NCBI GenBank assembly: GCA_035295985.1
Contig: DATHBT010000173.1
Location: 1-40,829 of the forward strand
Direction of reading: 5' to 3'
Length of the DNA: 40,829 nucleotides
Origin: JAIVGV01 sp035295985
GTDB taxonomy: Bacteria > Acidobacteriota > Blastocatellia > Pyrinomonadales > Pyrinomonadaceae
The notes below the pieces were generated by a model that was given only the letters and a program-made list of their open reading frames with translations, was not told the DNA's origin and searched no databases. Shown here in pieces: positions 14,219 through 22,547 of the stretch. Every line of letters starts with the position of its first letter. Positions within the stretch are counted from its first letter, which is position 1. The translations under genes were made by a program, and so were the position numbers.

Positions 14219-16375
14219 CTAATGCTGCTGTCGCGGCCTTCGCGGGGGCGGGGCGGCGAGCTGCCTGACGTGCGCCTTCCAGTCGGCGGCCGTCATCTCC
14301 CTGAGACGCGACTGTTCATGCGCGGCGACGACGAGCTGCTTGACGCTCTGCGCGACGGCGAACTCGACCACGGCCTTGGGCTTGGCGGCCTGCTCGACGG
14401 AGGCGAGCCGGCGCTCGCGCCACTCGGCCGGGGGCGCGACGCCGCGCGTCAGGTACGAGAGGGCTTCGAGTCCGGCCGCTGACAATTCTGCTAAATCGCC
14501 CGCCAGCGGGCGGGCCTCGTGCAGCGCGGGCGCTCCGTCGATGAGCGCGGCGAGTGCTGGCGCGGCGCGTTGCCATTCGGCGAGTGCCTCGGCGAGTTCC
14601 GCCGCGCCCGCCTGGAAGCGCGGGGCGTCTGAGAGCAGCGCCTCTGTGTGCGCGCTGAATAGGCGCGCTGCGTCGGAGTCGGGCCGGGCCGCGTCAACCA
14701 GCCCGGTCAGGGGCGAGAGCATCGTCTGCGGGCGCTGCTGGTAGCGCCGGTACTCTTTGACCGGCTCGACGAGCGAGACCAAAGTTTCGAGCGGCGCGGT
14801 CTCTTTGCCGCCGGCCAGACGCCTGAGCATCATCCCCTGGTTGCGCTCGTGCGTGAGTCCCAACTCTTCGAGCCTGACGCTCACGACGGCGAGCCGGCGG
14901 TACATGTCTTCCACATCCCTGATCTCGCGCGGCGACCAGAGGCGTTCGGCGATTGCCGCGGTGCGCGGCCAGATGCGCGAGTCGATGGTCTCAGGCGTCA
15001 CCCACTCGGCCCACATCGTCGCCTCGCCGCCTAGGACGTGCGCGGCTTCGGCTGGCGTGAGCGTCGAGCCTTCGGGGACGGGATCGTTCAGGTAGTGTGC
15101 CGAGGCGGGGAAGATGAGATCGATGTAGTAGCCGTTCGAGAGCACGCCGTCGTAGCCGCGGCGCGCGGCCTCGGCGAGCGCGGTCTGGCCGCGCCAGGAG
15201 TGGATGACCACGTCTTTGGGGAGGTCGGGCTGGAAGATTTCGTCCCAGCCCATCATGCGCTTGCCGTGCTTCTGCAAGATTTTCAGGAGCCGCTGGTTAA
15301 AGTAAGTTTGGAGCGCGTGGTTGTCCTTGATCCCGCGCTTCTTCATGAACTCCTGAATCTTCGGGTTCCTGTCCCACTGCTTGCCCGTGTTCTCGTCGCC
15401 GCCGATGTGCACGTAGGCGTCGGGGAAGAGCGCGGCCATCTCGCCGAAGAAGGTGTCGAGGAACTTGTAAACCTCTTCGCGCGTCGGGTCTAAGGTCGGC
15501 TCGAAGATGCCGGGCCGCCGCTCGATCTGGTACGGCCCCGGCGCGCTGCCCAGCTCCGGGTGGCCGACGAGCCAGCTCGTCGCGTGGCCGGGCAGATCGA
15601 ACTCGGGCACGACGCGGATGCCGCGCGCGGCGGCGTAACTGATGACCTCGCGCACCTCGTCCTGCGTGAAGTAGAGGCCGTCCGATCCCATGCGGTGCAG
15701 GCGCGGGAACTTTTTGCTCTCGACGCGGAAGCCCTGATCTTCGGTGAGGTGCCAGTGCAGGACGTTCAGCTTAACGGCGGCCATCGCGTCGAGGTTGCGC
15801 TTGATGACCTCCAACGGCTGGAAGTGGCGCGCCACGTCCATGAGCAGCCCCCGCCACGGGAAGCGCGGCTTATCGTTGATGCTGACCGCCGGGACGTAGA
15901 AGCCCTCCCGGTCGCCTTCGACGAGTTGCAGGAAAGTCTCAAGTCCGCGCAGCGCGCCGACGACTGTCGGGGCCGTCAGCACGGCCTGCCTGTCCGTCAC
16001 TTCGAGCGCGTAGGACTCGTCCTCGTCAACGGCCGGCACGGCGCGGCCCGGCCCTTTGCACTCGACGACGAGCGCGGCCGTCGCCGCATCGGCCGAGAGG
16101 CCGCGCTGTAGCTCCATGACGGTGCGGCCTTCGAGCCGCCGGACGGCCCGCTCGATCCCGGCGCGCAAACGCTCGTCAGCGTGGCCGCGCGCGGCGACGG
16201 CGAAAGCTTTCGTCACGGCGAGCCGGCCCGCGTTGAAACGCACCGAAGCCGGCACGGGCATCAGGTTGTGCCGCCTTTGCGGCGTCGCATCCTGCGGCGG
16301 CGCGGCGGGGGCGGCGTTGACGGGCGCGGTGAGAGCGACGAGCAGGATTGCGGAGACGAGTTTTCGCGCGCGCAT
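14219..16375 (-). CDS. Secreted beta-N-acetylhexosaminidase (GH20)
   Basis: I start at the ATG at 16375, which follows AGAGGAT and opens a signal peptide (MRARKLVSAILLVALTAPVN). Upstream in-frame codons run into the divergent promoter. The 718-aa product has a GH20b N-terminal domain (~40-165), then the GH20 TIM barrel (~170-500). Family motifs include HWHLTEDQGFRVESKKFPRL and the catalytic Asp327-Glu328 pair in VHIGGDENTGKQWDRN. In this family the N-acetyl group of the substrate assists catalysis. A C-terminal ~200-residue helical extension is of unknown role. The enzyme releases terminal GlcNAc/GalNAc from chitin fragments, peptidoglycan debris or glycans. The gene is transcribed divergently from the dienelactone-hydrolase-like gene. 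Confidence 0.95.
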   Translation of the reverse strand: MRARKLVSAILLVALTAPVNAAPAAPPQDATPQRRHNLMPVPASVRFNAGRLAVTKAFAVAARGHADERLRAGIERAVRRLEGRTVMELQRGLSADAATAALVVECKGPGRAVPAVDEDESYALEVTDRQAVLTAPTVVGALRGLETFLQLVEGDREGFYVPAVSINDKPRFPWRGLLMDVARHFQPLEVIKRNLDAMAAVKLNVLHWHLTEDQGFRVESKKFPRLHRMGSDGLYFTQDEVREVISYAAARGIRVVPEFDLPGHATSWLVGHPELGSAPGPYQIERRPGIFEPTLDPTREEVYKFLDTFFGEMAALFPDAYVHIGGDENTGKQWDRNPKIQEFMKKRGIKDNHALQTYFNQRLLKILQKHGKRMMGWDEIFQPDLPKDVVIHSWRGQTALAEAARRGYDGVLSNGYYIDLIFPASAHYLNDPVPEGSTLTPAEAAHVLGGEATMWAEWVTPETIDSRIWPRTAAIAERLWSPREIRDVEDMYRRLAVVSVRLEELGLTHERNQGMMLRRLAGGKETAPLETLVSLVEPVKEYRRYQQRPQTMLSPLTGLVDAARPDSDAARLFSAHTEALLSDAPRFQAGAAELAEALAEWQRAAPALAALIDGAPALHEARPLAGDLAELSAAGLEALSYLTRGVAPPAEWRERRLASVEQAAKPKAVVEFAVAQSVKQLVVAAHEQSRLREMTAADWKAHVRQLAAPPPRRPRQQH

Positions 16376-16425
16376 TCGATCCTCTGGCTGTGCGGTTTGG
16401 TCGGAACGGGTCGGCGCGTCAATTA

Positions 16426-16453
16426 TTGCAACGGCCGGACGGTCAAGTACAAT
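16426..16453 (+). promoter_or_regulatory. Promoter of the dienelactone hydrolase-like gene
   Basis: TTGCAA (16426-16431), a 16-bp spacer and TACAAT (16448-16453) lie in the 154-nt divergent gap. The start would be near 16460, leaving a ~70-nt leader with an ACGGAGG ribosome site at 16517-16523. Confidence 0.55.
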
Positions 16454-16529
16454 GCCGGACAGCGCGCTTCCCGCGAGCGGCCCGGGCTGCCGGGAGCGGC
16501 CCGCGCGCGAATCCCGACGGAGGTTTTTG

Positions 16530-17396
16530 ATGAGAAAAGTTTTCGCCGCCATTTTAGCGATGCTCTTCGGCGCGGTCTCTGCCTCCGCGCAGGACGATCA
16601 CGCCGCGCACATGCACGCCGCGCACACGACGACGCCCGCGGCGGTTGCGGCGCAGGACTGGGCCAGGCAGCGGCTCGACAAGTCGCCGCGCCACCAGGAG
16701 TGGGTTCAGATCAAGCAGGGCGCGCGCACCGTCCACGCCTTCCTCGTCTTCCCCGAAGTGAAGCGCAAAGCCCTGGCCGTCGTCGTCATACACGAGAACC
16801 GCGGCCTGACCGACTGGGTGCGCAGCGTCGCCGATCAACTGGCCGAGGCCGGCTACATCGCCATCGCGCCCGACATGCTCTCAGGCATGGCCCCCGGCGG
16901 CGGGCGCACCTCGGATTTCGCCGACTCGACCGCCATCGGCGAAGCCTTCGCCAAACTCCCGCCCGGGCAGATCACGGCCGACCTGAACGCCACGGCCGAC
17001 TACGTGAAGGCTCTGCCGGCGGCGAACGGACGCGTCGCGGTGGCGGGTTTCTGCTGGGGTGGCCGTCAGGCGTTCCGGTTCGCCACGAACCGCGCAGACC
17101 TGCGCGCCGCCTTCGTCTTCTACGGCAACGGCCCCGAAGAGCGCGCCGAGGTCGCGCGCATCAAGGCCCCCGTCTATGGCTTCTACGGCGGCAACGACGC
17201 GCGCGTCAACGCGACCGTCCCCAGGACGGCGGAGCTGATGAAGGCCGAGAAGAAGAGGTTCGAGCCGGTGACTTATGAGGGCGCGGGCCACGGCTTCATG
17301 CGCGCGGGCGAAGACCCGGCGGACACGAACCCGGCCAACCGCAAGGCGCGCGAGGAGGCCTGGGCGCGCTGGAAGAGTCTGTTAAGCAAGCTATGA
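16530..17396 (+). CDS. Exported dienelactone hydrolase-family protein
   Basis: The ATG is 6 nt behind ACGGAGG. The 288-aa product has a signal peptide (MRKVFAAILAMLFGAVSASA). The mature N-terminus is strikingly His-rich (QDDHAAHMHAAH), a possible metal-binding tail. The alpha/beta-hydrolase core carries the family triad: Cys175 in GFCWGGRQ, Asp223 in YGGNDARV and His254 in GAGHGFMRAG. IHENRGLTDWVRSV is also characteristic of the dienelactone hydrolase family. Such enzymes open lactones or small esters. Export is less usual than the cytosolic location of the catabolic enzyme, so a periplasmic esterase role is more likely than chloroaromatic degradation. No catabolic operon surrounds it. Confidence 0.92.
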   Translation: MRKVFAAILAMLFGAVSASAQDDHAAHMHAAHTTTPAAVAAQDWARQRLDKSPRHQEWVQIKQGARTVHAFLVFPEVKRKALAVVVIHENRGLTDWVRSVADQLAEAGYIAIAPDMLSGMAPGGGRTSDFADSTAIGEAFAKLPPGQITADLNATADYVKALPAANGRVAVAGFCWGGRQAFRFATNRADLRAAFVFYGNGPEERAEVARIKAPVYGFYGGNDARVNATVPRTAELMKAEKKRFEPVTYEGAGHGFMRAGEDPADTNPANRKAREEAWARWKSLLSKL

Positions 17397-17434
17397 CGCG
17401 CGGACAGTCGCGCGGGCGGCGAATATGGACAGGA

Positions 17435-17491
17435 GAAGAGCGGCGCGCCGGAGTGCGACAGTGTAAGTCGCATTCCGGCGCGCCGCTCTTC
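17435..17491. terminator. 25-bp hairpin between convergent genes
   Basis: Left arm 17435-17459 and right arm 17467-17491 pair over 25 bp with one G-T wobble, around a 7-nt loop. It sits midway between two converging genes. No T-run follows on either side, so it may act as a bidirectional terminator or RNA-end stabiliser. Confidence 0.6.
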
Positions 17492-17553
17492 AGCGTCGAG
17501 TCCGGTTTACGAATCCTGCCGGCGGCCTGCGGTGAAGCCATGACCCGCAAGGT

Positions 17554-18783
17554 TCACTTCTGCTTCACGTCGTAAGCGTAGATCGTGTCCTGATCGCGGA
17601 TGTATAAACGTCCGCCCGCGACTACGGGGTGCGTCCAGGTCGGGAGCGATCCCTGCTGGATGCTGAAACGACCCTTTTCGCGGTAGCCCGCGGGCGTCGC
17701 CTCGACCAGACCGACGACGCCGTTCTCGCTGAAGGCGTAGAGGTGGCCGTCGGCATAGGCGAGCGAACCCTTGCCGACGCTGCGATCCTTCCACGCCACC
17801 TCGCCCGTGTCGAAGCGCATGGCGGTGAGCACCGACCCCGAAAAGCCGTAGAGGTGCTCGCCCACGAGGATCGCCGTGCTGTGGTGGTTGCGCATCTCCT
17901 TCGTGAAATAGACCTCCTGCGCCGTGCCGTCGGGCTTGAGTTCCACCACGCCGCCGCCCGTGCCGTAGTCCGAAGATATCCAGACGCGGTTGCCGCGCGC
18001 CACCGGCGTCGCCACGTTCGCCGTCCGGTTCGAGGGCTTCGCGTACTCCCACAGCACCCGCCCGTCCGCCGGATCGACGGCGACGGCGCGCTGCGACGTG
18101 AAGAAGACGACCTGCGTGCGGCCCCCGAACTGCACGGGCAGCGCCGACGAGTAACCGGCCTTGTCGCTCTGCGTCTTCCAGATCAGCGAGCCGTCCGCCT
18201 TCCTTAGCGCGACGAGCGCGGCGCCGGGGCCGCCCGCGTTGACGAGCACGCGATCACCCAGGACGAGCGGCGACTCGCTGATGCCCCAACTGATGTTCGA
18301 CCCGCCGAACTTTTGCAGCACGTTCATCGACCAGACGAGCTTGCCCGTGGCCGCGTCTATCGCCGAGAGGTCGCCGTTGCCGCCGAGCGAATAGACGCGG
18401 TCGCCGTCAACGGTCGGCGTGCCGCGCGGGCCGTCGCCGCGGCTGTCGCGGTAGGCCGAGCCGTGCGGCGTCGCCCACAGCTCCTTGCCCGTCTTCGCGT
18501 CGAAGGCGATGACGTACTCGCGGTCGCCGCGCAGGCCCATCGTGTAGATGCGCCCCTTCGAGACCGACATCGAGGAGTAGCCCGTGCCCGCGCCCTGCGC
18601 CTTCCAGGCGAGCGGCGGCCCGCCCTCCGGCCACTGCTTCAAAAGCCCCGTCTCCTTCGACACCCCGTCGCGATTCGCCCCGCGCCACTGCGGCCACTCG
18701 CCGCCGGTCTGCGCCCGCGCCGACGCGCCGACGAGGAGCGCGCACGCCCCCGCCAAGATTACGCTCGCAAGCGATCTGTTCAT
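17554..18783 (-). CDS. Exported PQQ-like beta-propeller repeat protein
   Basis: ATG 18783 follows GTGAGG by 8 nt and opens a signal peptide (MNRSLASVILAGACALLVGA, cut near ARAQ). A GTG three codons upstream is an alternative. The ~389-aa mature protein is a beta-propeller built from PQQ-type blades. Repeated motifs include YVIAFDAKTGKELW, LSAIDAATGKLVW and AVAVDPADGRVLWEY. The opening WPQWRGANRDG is typical of a large group of planctomycete and acidobacterial PQQ-repeat proteins. Relation to BamB is structural only; no lipobox and no dehydrogenase metal site is seen. It may be a binding scaffold or an enzyme subunit in the periplasm. It is followed by the 25-bp hairpin. Confidence 0.9.
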   Translation of the reverse strand: MNRSLASVILAGACALLVGASARAQTGGEWPQWRGANRDGVSKETGLLKQWPEGGPPLAWKAQGAGTGYSSMSVSKGRIYTMGLRGDREYVIAFDAKTGKELWATPHGSAYRDSRGDGPRGTPTVDGDRVYSLGGNGDLSAIDAATGKLVWSMNVLQKFGGSNISWGISESPLVLGDRVLVNAGGPGAALVALRKADGSLIWKTQSDKAGYSSALPVQFGGRTQVVFFTSQRAVAVDPADGRVLWEYAKPSNRTANVATPVARGNRVWISSDYGTGGGVVELKPDGTAQEVYFTKEMRNHHSTAILVGEHLYGFSGSVLTAMRFDTGEVAWKDRSVGKGSLAYADGHLYAFSENGVVGLVEATPAGYREKGRFSIQQGSLPTWTHPVVAGGRLYIRDQDTIYAYDVKQK

Positions 18784-18966
18784 CTGCGACACCTCACCTT
18801 CTTACAAAACAGTGAATCGCCGGAATTGGTCTTCGGTTGTAACTTTGATCGGAATCCGCGGAGCGGATCGGCCGCACGAGGTCGCGTGTCTGGGTGCTTA
18901 GAATAACGGACGCCGCCGCGAAAATGTTCGCACGAAAGCGGCGTGAAAGGGAACCGGGCGGAAGTG

Positions 18967-18991
18967 AAAAGGGCGACTGTGTCAGTCGCCC
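18967..18991 (-). terminator. Terminator of tRNA-Lys
   Basis: On the minus strand, an 8-bp stem (GGGCGACT / AGTCGCCC, loop of 5) lies just past the tRNA 3' end and is followed by TTTT. It fits a rho-independent terminator. Confidence 0.75.
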
Positions 18992-19004
18992 CATCGTCCT
19001 CGGA

Positions 19005-19077
19005 TGGGCCGTGTAGGACTCGAACCTACGACCCGATGATTAAGAGTCATCTGCTCTACCAACTGAGCTAACGGCCC
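19005..19077 (-). tRNA. tRNA-Lys (anticodon CUU)
   Basis: A 73-nt minus-strand cloverleaf. The acceptor stem is GGGCCGT/ACGGCCC with discriminator A. The D arm is GCTC..GAGC. The anticodon stem GATGA/TCATC encloses loop CTCTTAA, giving anticodon CUU for AAG codons. The T arm is GTAGG-TTCGAGT-CCTAC. The 3' CCA is not encoded. It has its own strong promoter and terminator. Confidence 0.97.
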
Positions 19078-19091
19078 GAAGAGCGTTGGAA

Positions 19092-19119
19092 ATTATACGG
19101 GGCGTCGCGGCGGTGTCAA
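19092..19119 (-). promoter_or_regulatory. Consensus sigma70 promoter of tRNA-Lys
   Basis: On the minus strand, perfect TTGACA and perfect TATAAT are separated by 16 bp, with the -10 ending 14 nt before the tRNA 5' end. This is the strongest promoter I see in the window. Confidence 0.88.
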
Positions 19120-19123
19120 GACA

Positions 19124-19153
19124 GCGGCGTGACGCCCGCGGGCGTCACGCCGC
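19124..19153. repeat. Perfect 30-nt palindrome
   Basis: GCGGCGTGACGCCCG followed directly by its reverse complement. It lies between the M28 gene's stop codon and the tRNA-Lys promoter on the same strand, so it may end the peptidase transcript or insulate the tRNA promoter. Confidence 0.6.
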
Positions 19154-19178
19154 CGCGATCCGTGGCGGTTAGGAAACC

Positions 19179-20933
19179 TCAGCGGTTGCTCAGCTCGCTC
19201 GGCAGTTGCTTGTCCACGCGCGGGCGCACGGGGAGGTTGGCGATCTCGTTGGCCGTGACGAAGACTGTGCGCGTGACGCGCTCCATCTTGCGGTAGTCGA
19301 TCTTGTCGGGCGAGTCCGTGGGGCGGTGGTAGTCCTCGTGGACGCCGTCGAAGTAGAAGATGATGGGGACGCCGCGGCGCGCGTAGTTGTAGTGGTCGGA
19401 GCGGAAGAAGAAGCGGTTCGGGTCGCGCGGATCGTCGTACTTGTAGTCGAACGAGAGTTTCAGGTAGCTGCGGTTGACGCGCTCGCTCAGCTCGCCCAGC
19501 TCCGTGCTCATCATCTTCGAGCCGATGACGTAGATTTCGTCCGGGCCGGACAGGTTTTCGTTGGCCTTCACCGTGTCGCCCGCGCGCTTGCTCCGACCGA
19601 TCATGTCCATGTTGAGCTGCGTGACGATCTTATCGAGCGACACGGTGGGGTAGCGCGCGAAGTAATCCGACCCCCAGAGGCCGTGCTCCTCGCCCGCGTG
19701 CCAGACGAAGAGGATTGAACGCTTGGGCCGCGGCCCCTTTCTGAACGCCTCGGCCATCGCCAGCATCGCGACCGTGCCGGAGCCGTCGTCGTCCGCGCCG
19801 TTGCAGATCGAGTCGTCGCCGACGGGGCGGCAGCCGCTGCCGCTCGTTCCCGTGCCGACGTGATCGTAGTGCGCGCCGATGGCGACGTACTCGCCTTTGA
19901 GCGCGCGGTCGGAACCTTCGACGACGCCAACGACGTTCTGCGTCGTGGCCGTGGAGGTCTTGAGGGCGACGGAGAGGCTGAGGCGCTTCGAGGGCGCGAG
20001 CGCGAAGCCGCGCGCCGCGCCGTCAGGGGCATCGGAAGCCGACGCCTTCAGAATCTGCGCGCTTGTATTCGGCTCGCCCTCGAAGAGGGCTTCGAGCAGC
20101 GCGGCCGAGGGCAGAATCGTGATCAGCTTGTTGGGGACTGCGCGCGCCGAGTCGTCGTCATCATCATCTTCATCCCCGCCGCCGTCGCAGTTGAGGCGCT
20201 CGACGCAGTAGCGCGGGTTGGACACGCCGCGCGAAGTGAAGCGCCACGACCGCTCGAAGTTGCGCGGGACGATGACGAGCGCGCGCGCGCCGTTCTTCTG
20301 CGCGTAGCTGACGGGCGTCTCCCATTCGCCCGCGGGCGCTGCCTTGAGTTCTTCCGGCGTCAGCCCGGCGGGCAGGCCCGTGCCCGTGCCGGAGATGACG
20401 ACGACGCGGTCGCGCACGTCCAGCCCCTCGTAGGGGTTTATGTTCTTCGGCTTGAAGACCCAGCCGTGGCCGGCGTAAACGACCTGCCCCTCGACCTCGC
20501 CGCCGTTCGGGCCGACGGGGGCGAAGCCCTCGCCGACTTTGAAGACGCGCTCGCCGACGCGCGCCTGCGTCCTCTCGCGGTCAACCTCTGTGCGCCGTAG
20601 CGTCATGCGCTGGAAGTATGTGCCGCCGTCGCCCGCGGGCTTGACCTTGAAGCGCGAGAGGTGGTCGGCGATGTACTTGGCCGTCGCGTCGAGGCCCGGC
20701 GAGGGCGTGTCGCGCCCGGCCATCTCGTCCGAGGCGACGATGTGGAGGTGTCGGCTGAGCTGTTCCGCCGTGATCCGCTTCGCGGCCTCGACCGTCGCGG
20801 GCGCGATGGCCGCGGAAGCCGCCGCTGACGAACGCGCACGGCTCGCCTGTTGCGCCAGGGTGGACGCGGGCAGCAGCGGCTGGAGCGACGCCGCGAAGGC
20901 GAGCGCGAGGACGAACGAGGTGAACTTTCGCAT
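19179..20933 (-). CDS. Secreted M28-family zinc aminopeptidase with PA insert
   Basis: I use the ATG at 20933, preceded by GGGAG, which opens a signal peptide (MRKFTSFVLALAFAASLQPL). The 584-aa product has an N-terminal helical part, a PA insert (~145-300), and an M28 core (~330-565). Zinc-site residues are His355 in GAHYDHVG, the Asp in NGADDDGSG (~381), Glu415-Glu416 in HAGEEHGLWG, Asp443 in NMDMIG, and the His in HEDYHRPTDSPDK. The PA insert holds a run of eight acidic residues (254-261) next to a Cys pair (RYCVERLNCDGG), a possible calcium site. It should trim peptides extracellularly. It differs clearly from the other M28 enzyme at 12591-14078, so they are not recent duplicates. Confidence 0.94.
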   Translation of the reverse strand: MRKFTSFVLALAFAASLQPLLPASTLAQQASRARSSAAASAAIAPATVEAAKRITAEQLSRHLHIVASDEMAGRDTPSPGLDATAKYIADHLSRFKVKPAGDGGTYFQRMTLRRTEVDRERTQARVGERVFKVGEGFAPVGPNGGEVEGQVVYAGHGWVFKPKNINPYEGLDVRDRVVVISGTGTGLPAGLTPEELKAAPAGEWETPVSYAQKNGARALVIVPRNFERSWRFTSRGVSNPRYCVERLNCDGGGDEDDDDDDSARAVPNKLITILPSAALLEALFEGEPNTSAQILKASASDAPDGAARGFALAPSKRLSLSVALKTSTATTQNVVGVVEGSDRALKGEYVAIGAHYDHVGTGTSGSGCRPVGDDSICNGADDDGSGTVAMLAMAEAFRKGPRPKRSILFVWHAGEEHGLWGSDYFARYPTVSLDKIVTQLNMDMIGRSKRAGDTVKANENLSGPDEIYVIGSKMMSTELGELSERVNRSYLKLSFDYKYDDPRDPNRFFFRSDHYNYARRGVPIIFYFDGVHEDYHRPTDSPDKIDYRKMERVTRTVFVTANEIANLPVRPRVDKQLPSELSNR

Positions 20934-21054
20934 GAAGTCTCCCGTGAATTTGACCCGGCCGGCCTCCGAATGGCCGAAGGCGCGGCAGGCTTTGATGAAC
21001 GCCAGCGTGAACAAGGTTTACCCACTGATAGTAGTTGCGGGTGGGCCGAAACGC

Positions 21055-21105
21055 AAAAAGCGGCGCGGCCGTCGCGGGGCGCCATACGCCCCGCGACGGC
21101 CGCGC
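21055..21105 (-). terminator. Strong hairpin terminator of the hemerythrin gene
   Basis: A perfect 19-bp G+C-rich stem (21063-21081 with 21087-21105) on a 5-nt loop. On the minus strand it is followed by CTTTTTGCG, so it is a rho-independent terminator just past the hemerythrin stop codon. Confidence 0.85.
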
Positions 21106-21142
21106 GTCGGGAAAATGTTTCGCGGAAAAATTCTGGGCCGGC

Positions 21143-21622
21143 TCAGTCGCCCGCGTTCGCGCCCATGCTCTTCATCGTGCCCATGACGGCCTGTTGCTGC
21201 TGCTTGGCCTCGGTCATGCGCCGGCCGAGCTGCGCGAGCTGCTCTTCGCCGAGCGCCGCGCGTGCGCGCGTGAACATGTTGCCCTCTTCCTCCTGCACGT
21301 GGTGCTCGACCGACTGGCGCAGTTTCTTCAGTTTCGTGCCCCACGCGCCGTCGTCCGCGCCGTCGAGGCCGGCCTGCAACTCATCGAGCATCTGCTTGAC
21401 CTCGTTGTGCTCGGAATAGGCGTGCGTCGCCAGGTCGCGCGTCTCGGCGTGCTCCTTGAGCGCCGGGTAGAAGATCGTCTCCTCGACGTGGGCGTGCACG
21501 TCCATCTCCTGCTTGAGGCGCGGGAACATCTCGCGCCGCAGCGAGGCGTCGCCCGACTCGATCCTGTCGAAAATCTCCGACACCTTCTGGTGGTCATTCA
21601 TCATCAACTCAAAAGCGTCCAT
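21143..21622 (-). CDS. Hemerythrin-like (HHE cation-binding) protein
   Basis: ATG 21622 lies 7 nt behind a GGAGG site. The 159-aa soluble protein is a four-helix bundle with the ligands of a non-haem di-iron site: His11 (NDHQKVSEIFD), His45 with Glu49 (HAHVEETIFYP), His72 (SEHNEVKQML), and His108 with Glu112 (EHHVQEEEGNMF). This is the hemerythrin/HHE pattern. Relatives bind oxygen or nitric oxide, or help repair iron centres under nitrosative or oxidative stress. A Gln-rich helical tail follows (AKQQQQAVMGT). The gene stands alone, ends at a strong terminator, and has a hairpin in its upstream region. Confidence 0.93.
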   Translation of the reverse strand: MDAFELMMNDHQKVSEIFDRIESGDASLRREMFPRLKQEMDVHAHVEETIFYPALKEHAETRDLATHAYSEHNEVKQMLDELQAGLDGADDGAWGTKLKKLRQSVEHHVQEEEGNMFTRARAALGEEQLAQLGRRMTEAKQQQQAVMGTMKSMGANAGD

Positions 21623-21776
21623 CACCTGTCCTCCCTCTCGTTCGATTGCCCGACGTTGCGTGCGGCCCCTGCATTTTAACCGAACGCGCAAGAGGCCCCC
21701 GCGTGAGGGAAGGGCAAACACAGTGCCACTCCCATTACTGTTGTGATCCGATTGTTTTTCTTTAAGACTTAAACGA

Positions 21777-21816
21777 CGGCCGTCCCCCGCGAAGCAGTTA
21801 CTACGGGGGATGGCCG
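21777..21816. promoter_or_regulatory. Hairpin in the divergent gap upstream of hemerythrin
   Basis: A 13-bp stem with one G-T pair (21777-21789 with 21804-21816) and a 14-nt loop lies between divergent genes, next to a T-rich stretch (21749-21765). Its role is unclear: it may be part of a leader, or a protein-binding site. The rest of the 21623-21920 gap holds no gene that I can support. Confidence 0.4.
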
Positions 21817-21920
21817 CCGGGTTCTGAATGTGTTTAGCGGACTCTCCTGTTACCGGCGGGGTTTGCCTTTATCGGGCCGTTCAGTGATCCTGTCTGCGAA
21901 CCCTTCACCCGGAGCGTTAT

Positions 21921-22475
21921 ATGAAGCGTCACTCTTTGTTATGCGTGCTCCTGCTGTTGCTGCCGGCGTCGGCCGGCACGGCGGCGCGGCAAGTCTCTGA
22001 GTCTCAGACGGCTTTCTTCCAGAACGTCAGGAAGCTGTGCGGCCAGAAGTTTGAAGGCGCAACCGAGTTCCCGGCGGATCAGGATCACCCGCTCGTGGGC
22101 AAGAGGCTCGTGATCACGGTGGAGTCCTGTAGCGACACGGAGATTCGCATCCCGTTTCACGCCGGGGAGGACAGGTCGAGGACGTGGATACTGAGGCTCG
22201 GCGAAGAAGGGCTGCTCTTCAAGCACGACCACCGGCACGCCGACGGCACGCCGGACGAGGTGACGATGTACGGCGGCTGGGCGACCCCCGGCGGCACGGC
22301 CTACCGCCAGCGGTTCCCGGCGGACGCGGAGACGAAAAAGCTCATCCCCGAAGCGGCGACGAACATCTGGACGGTGGAGATGGATAAGGACAGACGAGAG
22401 ATGGTCTATTACCTTGAGCGGCACGGTAAGCCCCGCTACCGGGCGGTCTTCAAACTGACGCCCGTCGATCCTTGA
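21921..22475 (+). CDS. Secreted conserved protein of unknown function
   Basis: A GGAG site precedes the ATG. The 184-aa product has a signal peptide (MKRHSLLCVLLLLLPASAGT). The mature part has the pattern of a secreted family I recall as uncharacterised: FFQNVRKLCGQKFEG near the start, then CSDTEIRIPFHAGEDRSRTW, LLFKHDHRHADGTPDEVTMY, and QRFPADAETKKLIPEAATN. The HDHRHADGT segment could bind metal. Two cysteines (LCG and ESC) may form a disulfide. No enzyme class is apparent. It converges with the ABC transporter operon, separated by a hairpin. Confidence 0.8.
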   Translation: MKRHSLLCVLLLLLPASAGTAARQVSESQTAFFQNVRKLCGQKFEGATEFPADQDHPLVGKRLVITVESCSDTEIRIPFHAGEDRSRTWILRLGEEGLLFKHDHRHADGTPDEVTMYGGWATPGGTAYRQRFPADAETKKLIPEAATNIWTVEMDKDRREMVYYLERHGKPRYRAVFKLTPVDP

Positions 22476-22515
22476 GGGGAAGAGTGGCTGCCGCAAGCTC
22501 GCGGCGGCTTTGATT

Positions 22516-22542
22516 CGCGCGGCCGTGGCTGCGGGCCGCGCG
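22516..22542. terminator. Hairpin between convergent genes
   Basis: A perfect 9-bp G+C stem (22516-22524 with 22534-22542) around a 9-nt loop, immediately past the permease stop codon and 40 nt after the secreted protein. No T-run is visible. Confidence 0.5.
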
Positions 22543-22547
22543 CGGGT

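Noticed and set aside
18794..18994. 66-codon frame upstream of the PQQ-repeat gene
   Set aside because: Overlaps the tRNA-Lys terminator and has no ribosome site or family resemblance.
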